Both the position numbers and the translations under genes were made by a program. A stretch of 64,000 bases of DNA from Notospermus geniculatus (Eukaryota > Nemertea > Pilidiophora > Heteronemertea > Lineidae): contig NMRB01000082.1 in NCBI GenBank assembly GCA_002633025.1, positions 210,843-274,842 of the forward strand, in the 5' to 3' direction. This document shows positions 23,577 through 35,295 of the stretch, in pieces. Within the stretch, counting starts at the first letter, position 1; every line of letters begins with the position of its first letter. The notes under the pieces were generated by a model. That model saw nothing but the letters and a program-made list of their open reading frames with translations. It did not search any database and was not told where the DNA came from.

Positions 23577-23690
23577 CTACCAGGCCATGTCCATATTAGC
23601 CTGGAGGTCTTGCAACATCGGTCAACATACTGAAGTTAAGCACAGCCAGTTAGTGGATGGGTGAGCATCTGGTGATCCCCCATCTCATAG
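23577..23690 (+). repeat. 5S-rRNA-like sequence (pseudogene or 5S-headed SINE)
   Basis: Elements in the right order resemble 5S rRNA: CTACCAGGCCAT at the 5' side, then TGAAGTTAAGCA (5S GGAAGCTAAGCA), then AGTTAGTGGATGGGTGAG (5S GTTAGTACTTGGATGGGAGA) and CATCTGGTGAT. Substitutions and indels make a working 5S gene unlikely, so a 5S-derived SINE or retropseudogene fits better. Confidence 0.65.
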
Positions 23691-24178
23691 CCAAGGTTGT
23701 TGTGAACATCGACCCCCAAAGATCATTCTTCTTTGGTCGAGGACGAGACCCCCCGCCTTGTTCAAGGGCGCATTGTGTGGTCGCACCCTAAGAACAGCTG
23801 AGCCACCCCTGCCAATGAGGCCTTCCTCCTTGTCCTCGTGGTCTTCGCATCGGTCCCCATCACGGCAGGCATTGCAATCGGTAGATGGATGACCATCACC
23901 ACACTCCTAGACGATGCAAGATGATTGGTGACACAATACAATGATACCATCACTAGTTCTCCCCTGACATAACACTACAAAGCGCATTCTATCAGATACA
24001 TGTAAATTTTACCAAAACATTTGTGCCCACAACCCGCTTGACCAGCTTAGCGTGTCAACGGCCATTGAATGATATTAAGCTTCTGACGTCATGTGGTAAG
24101 AACTATTACACTTTGTTGGATAATGTTTTTAACAACTTCAAGACAGGACTGCCCACATATACAATGTATACTGTATCG
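23691..24178. other. No gene recognised
   Basis: Only short overlapping open frames and one TACATGTA octamer (near 23999) are seen. The material after the 5S-like part may be the body of the same SINE. Confidence 0.4.
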
Positions 24179-25242
24179 GTAACCTCAAAACATTGGAACG
24201 ACCCACATTGAAACGACCCAAATTGAAACCAGCCAGAATATTGAAACTGTTCAAAGGTTTATATTAAACAGAGGTCATCAACTTTGGGGAAATCTCGGAA
24301 AGTAAGAATATTAATTAGTCCAAGTCTCATATACAGGCAATAAATAGAGGTGCTGACAAGTCAACACTCTGTGATGAACAGCAGCCTCTAACTAGGCCAT
24401 ATCAGTAAGGGGCCATCTCACGATCTCAAGGGGTATCACACGATGGTGATACATAATTTGTTTTGCATTGCAGATTGGGGGCAGGCCTATACAGCAAATT
24501 GCATAAAAAAGGGGTGATAACTTCACTTTTGAGATAATTAATATCAAAGTGACAGTGCTGACGGGTACCAAATGGTATAGGCAAGTTGTGGCAATACTTA
24601 CCCCTATTTTAAGCCAGTTTTCAAATGTAATGTTTTTCACTGCCCCCGTTTGCCAGTGCCTCCCAACAAAAGATTGACGGAATAAGCCGCGACCTGACAA
24701 TGGGTGAGGCACTGATCAACATGTCTTTCTGTATTTTAGTGTCCGCCGAACAATAAAGCGGGCATTGTCATACGGGAGGCATTCTCATACATTACACCTG
24801 GGCTGGATCACCAACTTCAAGCACATGAAGCANTGCCCTTTGACCCGATGTTAAAAACACAACATTTTCAGCAAAAAAGTGAGGGGGCTATAGCCCCCCC
24901 AGCCCCCCCTGCTCCGACGCCCCTGGATCAACATGTCTTTCTGTATTTTAGTGTCCGCCGAACAATAAAGCGGGCATTGTCATACGGGAGGCATTCTCAT
25001 ACATTACACCTGGGCTGGATCACCAACTTCAAGCACATGAAGCAACTTCAAGTCAAAAATTTCACGTAAACATAGGGACCAGATTCGGCTGCAAAAGTTG
25101 CTTTAATTTCTTTGAGTGTGAAGTCGGAGTCAGTGGGTCACATTCCACCGGAACAATCACTATAATGCGATATTTTGCATGTTTTGGCTGGTTTCATTTT
25201 GGGTCGTTTCAATTTGGGTCGTTTCAATGTTTTGAGGTTACC
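24179..25242. mobile_element. Foldback element of about 1.06 kb
   Basis: The left arm 24179-24236 and right arm 25186-25242 are inverted repeats of about 57 bp, ending GGTAACCTCAAAACATTG and containing two spaced AACGACCCA motifs. The interior has no long frame, but holds a 0.12-kb repeat (24713-24832 and 24926-25043) broken by a single N at 24833, and a C-rich stretch at 24894-24922. Confidence 0.65.
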
Positions 25243-26450
25243 TACTGTATCTGCTCTCCCTCCTTTGTACACAAGTCATGCCCCGGTCATGCCCCGCCTC
25301 AGTCTGTGTCACGGCGGTAGTTATCTTCCGACAGAACGCATGTCTAGCATACACTGTTGCTATCTTCGCGTGCATGTCGATGAAGATCAAGATTGGAGCC
25401 ACTGTTAGGCGGATTAAGGATCACCATCCATCAGCAACAAATTGATTCTTGCTATCACCGCAATGCTGCTGGGTTTTGCCATCGTGTAATAAGATTACAA
25501 TTCAATCTCTCATTTTTTATGACGAGTGGATAAGCTGACTACATTTTAACCCAAGATTTTTGCAAGCCATGACCGTCCACTAAACAAATTGAACCAAATG
25601 AGGGAATTTTTTGGCTATATGATCAGCGTATACTTCACGGAGCTTTTCTTCTGAAGTCATTACATGTGGGCTGAACCTGAATGTTGATGGCTGATGTCGT
25701 GAATGTGAAACTGCCACTGGCGGGTCTTCAGTGCTGCTACCATTTCCTCAAATCTGGGATCCGCCAAGAATCTGTGCTTGGGCCGTTGTTGTTGCGTGTT
25801 TTCATAAATGACACAGGGTGACAGTGGCTTTTTCTTTCATATACCGATGACACATACCAATAAACATTACCACCGATTACTGTGTTGTACATTTTGATCA
25901 ACATGGACGACATCATCCCCCTTCTTCTAACTGGCATCAGAGCCATCGATAGGCAGGCAGTAATCATCATTCTAATCAGTATGTCACGTCCCTCCGGACC
26001 TCTACAAAGACAGCCACGTCATTCCCGGCACGAGTTCTGATAGTTGGCATTGATAAAGAAGACCGTTATTGACAAACTGCATGGCAGGCAATGCATACGA
26101 AAAACTGTGAACGAACGAATCAGCAAGTATTGGTTTTCATGTTTCCCTAAAGATTTGGTATGTTGGGAACAAAATTGTCCTCATTTTTCGGCTCTTAATT
26201 GACTGTAAACAATGAATAGTATTCATGAGGGTGTCGTCATGGTGACGTAATCGCCAAATCCATGCCACATTGGGTACATTATCCCTGCCACCACATAGGG
26301 AGAGAATTTCAATTATTCTCCGCCGAGACATCAGATCTCGATAATATTCTGCAATCGACAAAGAGAATCATGGGCTTGGTGTTTTAGACATCACAGAACC
26401 CTGGTCAAATGATTGTTGTTCTCAAAATAAAATTGACCTTTAAAGCTTTG
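25243..26450. other. No gene recognised
   Basis: Open frames here are short, conflict between strands and match nothing I know. Confidence 0.4.
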
Positions 26451-26718
26451 AAGAACTGCGTTTGATTGAGATTACATCAGATCGTAACCTCAACTGTCTG
26501 TGGCAAGAACTGAGCCAGGGTGAATTACTGAATGACTCCAGGTTAATGGTGAGTTTGATTGGATGACTCCAGGTTTAAGGTGATTTAACTCAGAGCTACG
26601 AACCCAAGGTTAACTTTGGGTTAACTCAACCACAACTGAATACGTTTTGACAATTTTGGCTTTCGTTCTCTTTTCTCTTTTTGTCCAGGCCAGGAATTGT
26701 TGGAGCCATTGTTAGAGT
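26451..26718. repeat. 268-bp segment repeated at 36279-36546
   Basis: It begins AAGAACTGCGTTTGATTG and ends GTTAGAGT, with equal length and, by eye, identical sequence in both places. Here it ends at a single N (26719); at 36279 it continues into unique sequence. It defines the left part of the large duplicated block. Confidence 0.9.
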
Positions 26719-26719
26719 N

Positions 26720-26905
26720 TGTACGCATAAGAATTCTAATGATTTGCTGCTTCAATTTGGTGACAGGCAAAAAGCGCAGTTACCAAATGTCACTGTACGC
26801 ATAAAAATTCTAAAACGATCTGCTGCTTAAAGCGCATGCAGGCATAAAGTGCAGTTACCAGATGTTACTGTACGCACCCAATGAATTCTAAAACGTTTTG
26901 CTGCT
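26720..26905. repeat. Short minisatellite remnant of copy A
   Basis: About two and a half units of the repeat that is longer at 38488-39090, each with TGTACGCATAAGAATTCTA and TTGCTGCTTCAATT. It begins directly after the N at 26719, so copies may have been lost in assembly. Confidence 0.8.
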
Positions 26906-27972
26906 TCAATTTACAGAATTGGAAATAAGTAGGCCTAAATATATTATTTATCAACATAACGCACAAGAGGACAAAATTGTTGAAAGCCACTGATGATTTT
27001 CCATTTGTTTAATGTCCCATAGCAACCATACATTTCCATCCACAATGTCGATTTCCACATGATATCACTCATTATCGTTAACAGTATTCTGTCAATTTAA
27101 GTGATTCCCTATAAAAATCGAGGATACCAATTCGTTTGTAATACATCGGCTTCCCTTTATGATGACAACCTTCGGGGTTCAGATGAATCCAGGGACGAGC
27201 TACCTCGGCTGATGAAGAAACTGAAACCTTTTAGATTTTTACTTGTACGCCGTCAGTAAAAAACTTAGGCAAAATATGGCTTTATGGCGAATGATGGAAT
27301 GGAATTCTGCAACTTGAGTTAATCTTGAAGGTACATGTACTTGCACTTCATTGTCTTCATGGTTATGTGTTCCAAAGAAACTACTACCAGAACATGTCTT
27401 TATCAACTTCACTAATAGGTAAGACAAAATATAGATGAAATACTTAGTATCCCTCGTAACTGGTGACTCAATATTGCTATTCTAAGAACAATGCAGTTTT
27501 GTTCATACTGATGTTTCATTATAGTCTTTATCTAGCTATGCTAGTTCATTATTAACCCCTTCACACCGTCTTTAGTTCTCTAACCGTGGCAAAGTTACGA
27601 CCAAAGCACCACATAATTTATTTGCCTCGTGGCAACTGAATTTAACCAGATGGAATTCCGCACCATATTGCACCCTCGGAGGTGGTAAATAGCGGATTCT
27701 CCTCCTGTGTTCTGCTTTTAAATAGACCAATTGAATATGGGAATGCCAACCCGTGGTCAGAACCAGAACATGCTGTCTGTTATTGCTTTTTACCGCTTTG
27801 GAAGGACACCAAAGACGCTGGAAGGCTGAGCACGTTATCTGGTGTCATTCAATAAATTAGGGGTGTCTATTGTCACACTACTCGGCTGAGTCACCATTTA
27901 AATGATATTGGCTTCCTTGGGTTATTGATAAGGTGATTCATGATTGGAGGAGATTTCTGAGAACTCAAACAG

Positions 27973-28801
27973 GTGATGATACAGTACTCCTCTCACAAAA
28001 TGAAAAAAGATGTCCAGAATACAAATTAAACTTGGTTCTTGCTGCAAACCTTTCTCTCAAAAACCTGAACGGAGACAGGGCCCATGCCATCTTTTTTATT
28101 GTACCGATAGGCCTACAGGATGTTAGCACGACTCAAGGATCTTTTCCAACGGCAGGCAAAGATAAAAATGGCAAGAAACATACAGAATTGTAGATACAAG
28201 CCTAAATCTTTCCCAGCAGCCTTACAAAGAGTAGAGTGATGTAAACCCAAACCACTGAGTGATGAGAATCTGAGATACATGACTTACCATATAGCGTGTA
28301 GCAGACCTGCTTCCCTCGGAGACGTAATCCTCAGGCCTTATGATCAGCTAGCAAGGCCAGACGATACTTGACGATACTGCACCAGGTTACTCACTGGGGA
28401 AGCTAATCCCAAAGACACGGACGAGACAGTCGGTCTTTTTAGCTCGGATCTGTCAAACGGCTGCGAGCTGCGGCCATCTTGAATGATTTCGTCGAGTAGG
28501 AAGGGAGGGGCGGCCGCGCGCGCCAAAACGGGTGCCAAGGTTTCGTAGGGTGACAAGTCCGCCCGAATATCCTGCTAATGGTACATAGCGATGTAGGCTA
28601 AATATAATGTACATGCTCTTCGCTGCTACTCGGTATTAGCTGCAGTCATCGATTTTGTGCAGGTATCAATGAAGTGCAATGTCAATAGTAATATATTATG
28701 TAAGTGTGTTGCTAAGGCTTCCATGGCAACGGCGGGATTTCTAGCATGGTAAGCGCACCCTTTAGACGAGTCGCCAGGACCCAATGTCAAAACTGCTGAT
28801 A
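27973..28801. other. 829-bp segment present only in copy A
   Basis: Copy B reads straight across this point (near 40177). The segment includes a CpG-rich part (28420-28560) with GCGGCCGCGCGCGCC and a YY1-like GCGGCCATCTTG near 28471, as in a promoter or a first exon. Frames in it are short. No target-site duplication is evident, so it is either an insertion in A or a deletion in B. Confidence 0.6.
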
Positions 28802-31290
28802 GTATGGTTTCAGATAACTCGTCTGGCCTGGACGTGTGCCTCGAAATGTCTGATGCTCTGAATGATATGTTGAGAATTAATGCCTCGGATTAACCCTATA
28901 AATTTACCACAAGCCTTTAAAATCTCCAACCAGTCATGGATATCGTTGGAATATCTTCGTCAACGATAAACGCTAAAAGCCCGTATTTTTGACGTCTCAA
29001 ACTAGTGAAATTCATTGGAACCTGATTCAACCGATTGTGACGTCCTCATCGTTTCCGTCTGCGTCTATCGTAGACGATCTAAACCTCGCTCAAATTCAGC
29101 TGCCTCGATTACCGAGTGTCAGTCTGCATTTCTTCTTGGGCAGAGTAGTAGGGGGCATGGTAGAAAGAGAATTTTACTCTGCAGTCTCGTCACCATTATC
29201 GATGACCCTCTCCGATCACCTGACCGAGACTTTCAAAACGAGAGAACCAAAATACGTCGTTACTTTCCATCCTCCCACAGCAGGGCTTTGGTCTCGCTCC
29301 TCTTCATGCGCTCGTATGATAGGATGACGAACCCCTGCGGTGGGAGGACGTTAGATTATGAGAACAATCAGGTCAGGTCGGCTTGTGCTTTTGGGCAGGC
29401 GACTTCGGCCTGGTCCCTCGATCAATCCAACCTATGACGTCATTTTGTGCTACATAATAGAACTACATTTTAGTTCCTCGTTGTGCGTCCTCTGCAGACT
29501 TTTCTGTGGACTCAATCCTCCAAAATATTAGGAACCATCATTGATATAGAAAACTCACTTTTATTCGTAATAAACATACATGAATTATGTACAAATGTTT
29601 TTGGTTACATATTCCTACCTTTTTCCTAAGTAGCTAAAATTGTGTAATTTCAAGCTGTTATTATGAATAAAATAGTCAAAACGCCATATAAACGGTTTAC
29701 ACTAAAACCTCTACATTTTATAGATACGGTATATTCGCTCATCATTTATACAGTGGTTATGAGGCTTCGAATCTTTTAATCAACCTCGTAAAAATTGGAA
29801 TGATTTTTTTACAAAATATTTCTGCATGCTTCGTGGATGGCTTGTCGATACCGGAAAACCTCGATTGTAGGGCAGAGAAGCTACACCCCGATTCCGAAGA
29901 TATGGATGGGGAATACCGTAAAGTACAGTACCGTCAGTGATATAGCACGTAATAGGTGGCGCTGATTGCAGAGACATGCGGTCTCTTCAGTTGCTGTTCT
30001 TTCCAGTTTCTGACGTACAAAAAACATAACATCCAGTGTGCTCGGGCAAGTCAAAGCGGTTTCCCACAAAAGTCCAAGGTAAAATGCAGTCCGCTTATCG
30101 ATGTTATGGCCGAGTCATGGTAAGGTTGGTAACCCCACCCTATATTCGAGATTTTCCAGGAAGTCGGACGAATTTATACATAAAATAACAATCGATATAT
30201 GTATATACATGTATTGCTACTTTGGAATGATTTTGGCATAAAAGTGGATAAAAATAAAATGATAGATCAATAGGAATGCTTAAGACATTTCCAAGACGAT
30301 TTCTACGACCATATGCTCTCATCTTTTTCGAGGGTCTACACATGTTTCAAACATGGGCCTAAACTCCATGTTCGTCAATGAAAAAGCAGCTATTGGTGTC
30401 CTAACTTGAGAAATACAAACACCATGAAAGCCTTGCTCTAGATCTGGACTCGTAGAAAATGGCTGTTTGGTAGGGTATAAAAGTATAAAATAATTGAATT
30501 TTCGGATCGATGGACGATTGCATCCCATCCCTGTAACAACGGTAAAAGACAGCATCCTTCCTTCACGGAGATAGTGCCTTTTTTTACTCTGCGTGGTTGA
30601 TTAGAACAGAGAGATGCTGTCTAAAAATATGACGATTCTGTATCGTGGATATTTGAATTTCGAGCTAAGACCAATAATTATCAACCTGAGAGATTTCCAG
30701 TGGACGTGTACGAAATTGCCAAATAGGTGGACTGAGATGCCGGTATTAAACCAGCGTTTAAGGGCGGAGTGATAGATGATTCTTGGCCCTAGGACCAAAT
30801 GGATGGACGGTCACTGGATGGACAGTCGCGCTAAGCAACAAAACTACAGGAGTCTGGTGTTATTGGAAAAAATACGAAACAACGTGACTGGCATGCCCTA
30901 TGGACATGCACCGAACCGTCAGCTTTCTGCTCCACATCATCGCTTGGAGCTACACGGCGTCTCTGAGTTGGCAAGTGCTGGCCTACGTTATTCATCATGG
31001 GGAAAATGTTTAGATCACAAAAGAATATAAATCTTCCCCCGTTATCATTCCATAGGTTGAAACTGAGATTATGCTACAGAACAGCATAGAGGAAGTTTGA
31101 TTCCGTTACGATAACAGTAATCATTCTGCTAACTCTAAAGGAGAAATGGTGGGAAAGAACCATCCTTACACTTTTACCAAACGCAACAATTAGTGATAAT
31201 ATTGCCATCTTCAATCCGTATCGGAAAATGACAGAGTTCTATTCAGATGATTCGTCCTGCTTCGAAGTACATGTAATCAGGAAAGGCAGC
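28802..31290. other. Non-coding part of copy A
   Basis: A frame at 29015-29437 is not preserved in frame in copy B, which argues against coding. A full palindromic CRE, TGACGTCA, lies at 29435-29442 and is kept in copy B (40791-40798). Confidence 0.45.
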
Positions 31291-31298
31291 TACATGTA

Positions 31299-31413
31299 CC
31301 AACCAGAAATTGCTTTATCCACGCCTTTACCAATCAGAAATTGTTTTGTGCTCGCCTCTATACCAATCACAAATTGTTTTGTGCACGCCTCTGCCAATCA
31401 GAAATTGTTTTGC
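31299..31413 (+). promoter_or_regulatory. Four tandem CCAAT-type units in copy A
   Basis: Units of about 33-37 bp each contain a variant of ACCAATCAGAAATTG followed by TTTTGTGCACGCCTC. This gives up to four CCAAT boxes in one orientation, a pattern that can bind NF-Y. The array is repeated in copy B. It lies 3' of the four-TM gene, so its target, if any, is unclear. Confidence 0.45.
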
Positions 31414-31531
31414 GTACATGTGCGCTTCTTGTCATAGGATAGCTCTCCAACATAGGGTGGTCATGAGTATACCTATACTGAAAACAATTCCAAAGTTCCG
31501 ATTTCATGCTGCAAGCGTCACAGTTCCATGA

Positions 31532-32044
31532 TTAATATTTACCTCTGGGTGGAGGTTGGTAACCCATTTCCGGATTGTACGACGGGGGCCTAACGTTCTT
31601 CCGTGGTCCGTAAGATGGCCCGGACTCAGAGATCCCGTTATAGGACGTCTTCAAGTGCAAGAAGGACACAAATAAATCGAACACGGACGCGATGAAAAAT
31701 AGACTGTTCAACGCCAAGTAAACCTGGAACATTGGCATGAAGTCGTGACGGTCTGGGTGAATGTTCAGCAAGTAATAAAAGACGAAGGCGGATATACACG
31801 TACATCCGAACGCGCAAAGGAGGGCGATAATCCCCAAAACAAAGGAGAGCGTGTACATCCCTCTCTGGTCAGTCCTATCGGCAGCAATTCCAACCCCACC
31901 AGCTACGATGAAGAAGAATCCGCCCCATATGCCCGCACCCAAGAAGAAGAAGGGCACTTTGATCCCGATGATGATGGCGTAGAAAATTAGCGAAAGGACG
32001 CCGCAAATGATGTGTAAAATTCCTGTCAGGGATGTGCCAGCCAT
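31532..32044 (-). CDS. Four-transmembrane MS4A/MARVEL-like protein, copy A, 170 aa
   Basis: Single coding exon with four hydrophobic segments at about residues 7-28, 31-55, 64-92 and 103-130, short loops and a cytoplasmic tail of about 40 residues with a PPSY motif near residue 153, a potential WW-domain ligand. The layout fits MS4A (CD20-like) or MARVEL tetraspan membrane proteins; I cannot choose between them. The ATG lies in MAGTSLTGILHIICG; upstream at 32093 is a CTCTTTTCAG acceptor, so a 5' UTR intron is likely. The last three codons cross an AG|GTAAAT that could act as a donor, so an extra 3' exon is possible. The near-identical paralogue or allele is at 43225-43737, with four residue changes. 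Confidence 0.8.
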   Translation of the reverse strand: MAGTSLTGILHIICGVLSLIFYAIIIGIKVPFFFLGAGIWGGFFFIVAGGVGIAADRTDQRGMYTLSFVLGIIALLCAFGCTCISAFVFYYLLNIHPDRHDFMPMFQVYLALNSLFFIASVFDLFVSFLHLKTSYNGISESGPSYGPRKNVRPPSYNPEMGYQPPPRGKY

Positions 32045-32092
32045 TTTGGAAGTTGACAGCTATGCCTTGTCGCTTCAAATATCCAGGTCAGT

Positions 32093-34382
32093 CTGAAAAG
32101 AGAAAGACGGGAGACACATGAAGAATCAAGATTGCGTCACCAATAGCAAGGGCTGGACTGCGCTGTAATAACAATTTGAGGAATTTGTGACCTGCCAATT
32201 GAACTTGTAGCATGTCGAAAACAAGTCAGGGATTTTATATCGTCGTTACATGACGCTCGACATTTTTCACGAGTCCGCAGTTGTTTTAAGAGCCACTTTA
32301 TACCATGAAGAGGATGTAAGTACATATTAGTGATAATGTAATTATTTCCGTTTCTGTCATATATATGGACCCGAGAGTCCATCGAGACGTATCAAGATCT
32401 GGCCCATGATAAATCGTTTGTTTATATATCGAAAGACACGAGCATTTTTCCTGTTCTTTATGACCGTCTACCAAAGGAATAACAAACAAATGGTATTCAT
32501 TGTGCATACAGTCAAAAACAGATAAGAGAGGAGTACATGTTTTTTTCCGAAAGCTGGCAAGTCCTTGTCCACGTGTTTTGGTCACTAGAGGTGCAACCGA
32601 AACACGGTAATACATGTGTAAATAAGTTGGTATTAATCTCCATAATAGAAGAATCAGAAATGGTACCAGAACCATGGAAGTACATGTATCGACTTCAACG
32701 ACTTGGCCTGGCGGTGTGTTTTTCAAAGTGTGAATTGGCAAAATCACTTCGCTTCCCGCTTGTGGTATGCATATCTGCAAATGTAAATTCTGAATGGAAT
32801 TTAGGGCCTATGCCTAGAACGACAACAGTCCTAATACTAGGTCTAGTATAATTCCTACGGCATTGGTCATCAACGTGGCATATTGTAAGTCAGAGTAGAC
32901 TGGTAGCACCTGTGACCAATGTTAGGAGGTCGGCAAACATAAATCATACGTCCATACCATGCATCTGCATGCACAGGAATACCTTTTGTGCTATTCCAGT
33001 TGTCAATGAGCCAGTTTCTGTGAGGGATACACCTCCATGCATATTCAATAGGCCACAGCGTATCTGTCTGACTCTGTTTCAATGAAGAATGACCCCACCC
33101 CAGGGATGTATGAACAATGAATCTGATGAGTCAATGTAGCAAGGTTACATTGTTGGCAACAATCGAATCATTTTCTTGTTGTTGGAACCTGAAAAGTTTT
33201 CCCGATTGAAGAAGAACGTTTTTCCTAATCAAGGTTTTACTCGTGTCCGATGTAATAGGAACACAGTGTTTTTCTGATGACAAAGTATCTAAATCACCAC
33301 CACCAGATCCTGTGCCTGCCATGTACATACAGTGATATTGTCTGCACTTATCTGTTGTCTACTTTGTTTTTACGTCTTATAAGAGCTGTTTGACAGCAAG
33401 CTAGTCAATCAGCAGAAGACACATAAAGTTACCATTGAACTCCACACATAAAATATTATCATTACCACCACAATTTTAAGGGTAAGGTCCACCTGTCAAG
33501 GTTAGGCGACGATATCCAACCTACCTGCGATCGATAGCTTGCCAGTAATGGCGGCCATTTTGCATTATTGGGACCGTTGACCCACCTTGATCTAGTTTCT
33601 AAAAAGGCGTCTTTCTCGAAGTTTGATGCCGCCAACAGAAAGATTGACGTTCTTTTATGAGCAATTGATCCTTCGACGACACTTTTTTACTATGGAATGG
33701 CAGAATAGTCGCACGAATACAACAAAACTGAGGTCTAAAATATGCGAGAAACGTGAATTTCTGTGTGCACTACCATTTCACAACAACACTGGTAATTCTT
33801 TCAACATTGACCGGTTTGGGGCCCGAAAACGCTTATTTTAGGTTCTTTCCTATGAAAACTGAAGAACATTTGGACTGTCTCTTCATAAACTTACCTTTCA
33901 CATTATTCATAAACTTGTAATCCATTCACTTTCTGCACCATCCACGAAATAAATTCTTATCAAAACCTCCCTGAACTAAATTTGTGTGCAAAGCACTGCG
34001 CATTGGTACAACAATAAGGTATTGGGGACGCGCTTGAGTCGATGAATTAATGACAAAAGTGGAATACAGGGCAGGTATGAATAGATGTGTGATTAATGGT
34101 TACAATGTCCCAAACTGTGAACGGGCTTATGTTCACAGTTCACTTGTGTTGTATACGCATTATTTACATGGTCATACATGGACAGTTCATGTCTGTCACA
34201 ATCTTGGACGATACTTTTGTGGACATTATCGTAATCTCTGGTTCAATTTTGCTGATTTTTTTTATTTGGTTTGTACTACGCCCACAAGAAATAATTAACA
34301 TATCTTGAGATATGTCGGTTATCAACATTCTTCATGAGTGCAGCGAAAATTAGGACTTTTTAAGGGGTGTCTGTGACTGGAC
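32093..34382. other. Upstream flank of the copy A gene, no further gene seen
   Basis: Small frames (such as 33623-33841 and 34050-34298) have counterparts in copy B with changes at the protein level, but nothing resembles a known family. A YY1-like GGCGGCCATTTTG lies near 33550. Confidence 0.4.
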
Positions 34383-34930
34383 TTGTGTGAACACACTTGC
34401 CGGTGTAAGAGTAAATGTTATCCACAGGGAAAGTGTCCTGCTCTTTCACCAACGACGGACAGGCTCGGTTCGAACCCACTGCAGTGCAGCCGGGTTTTCG
34501 TGCGGCCGCCGCAGGCCTTGTGCTTTGGTGCGAAGGAACAGCACGCGAAGGCATCGCCGTATGCTACTAAGGTGGAAAATACTCAGAAAGCAGCCGACTG
34601 GGAAGTGGACTCAGTTCAGGTGGCTGCGCAAAAGCCGACCGATCAGAGATTCATCTCGCGTAGCTTTCCTCCCTGTGCTCTGCGTTTCAGGCTGACCCTA
34701 TCCCTACATCTTCTTGCACGACTCTGCCAACAGTCCGACGGCGAGTGCTTGTTGGCTGTCCTCCATGCCGCGCCCTAATGAGCGATGAAATGTACGGTAC
34801 CCGAGCTGCGCGCCAAAGCAGATTGAGGTCGGAGGTCAACCAAGGCCATCTTCGCAATCCGCCTGGTTCGAAACAGAGCCCACATTCGCACTCTAGCGGC
34901 GACAAAACGAACCGATTTCCCGGTCAAGAA
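34383..34930. other. GC-rich block with overlapping frames, no clear gene
   Basis: The composition rises here and frames overlap on both strands (34383-34778 plus, 34387-34695 plus, 34687-34905 minus). They are identical in copy B (46056-46578), but the neighbouring non-coding sequence is almost identical too, so this does not show selection. A GGTTCGAACCC inside resembles a Pol III B box, so an interspersed repeat is possible. Confidence 0.3.
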
Positions 34931-35143
34931 TCTTGAGGAAAACTTTTCACAGTAAATGTTTTTATTTTGGAATGCGCGTTTATAGAAATCGTGTACACAT
35001 CACAGTACAATTTGTTGATATGCAAAAAAGGCTGAATACATTTGATACACCGTAGTTTCACACCTACAAGTAAGAGATCGCAACGGTCAAAGCCTGACCA
35101 GTTTCACTCAACTTTCAACAAGAGGTGAAAGTTAGACATCATG

Positions 35144-35295
35144 GGCCGTATTTTAGAACGTTCCTTAACATGAAGGTCCACCTTAAATTTATTGTTCTCC
35201 ATGGTTTTACAATAGACCTTGGATGATAATTCCTCCAAGAATAGACTTAAGGTCGACCTTAACGTTGAGGAACGTTCTAAGTAAAATACGACCCC
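35144..35295. mobile_element. MITE present in copy A and absent from copy B
   Basis: Copy B reads ACATCATGTCTATT where copy A has about 155 extra bases bounded by ATG or CATG on both sides. The ends GGCCGTATTTTAGAACG and the complement of CGTTCTAAGTAAAATACGACC are inverted repeats, and the interior also folds back (AAGGTCCACCTTAA and AAGGTCGACCTTAA). The end resembles the MITE at 20831. Confidence 0.8.

Noticed and set aside
34383-34778. 131-codon frame identical in both block copies
   Set aside because: The surrounding non-coding sequence is equally identical, so conservation here reflects recent origin and not selection; no family match.
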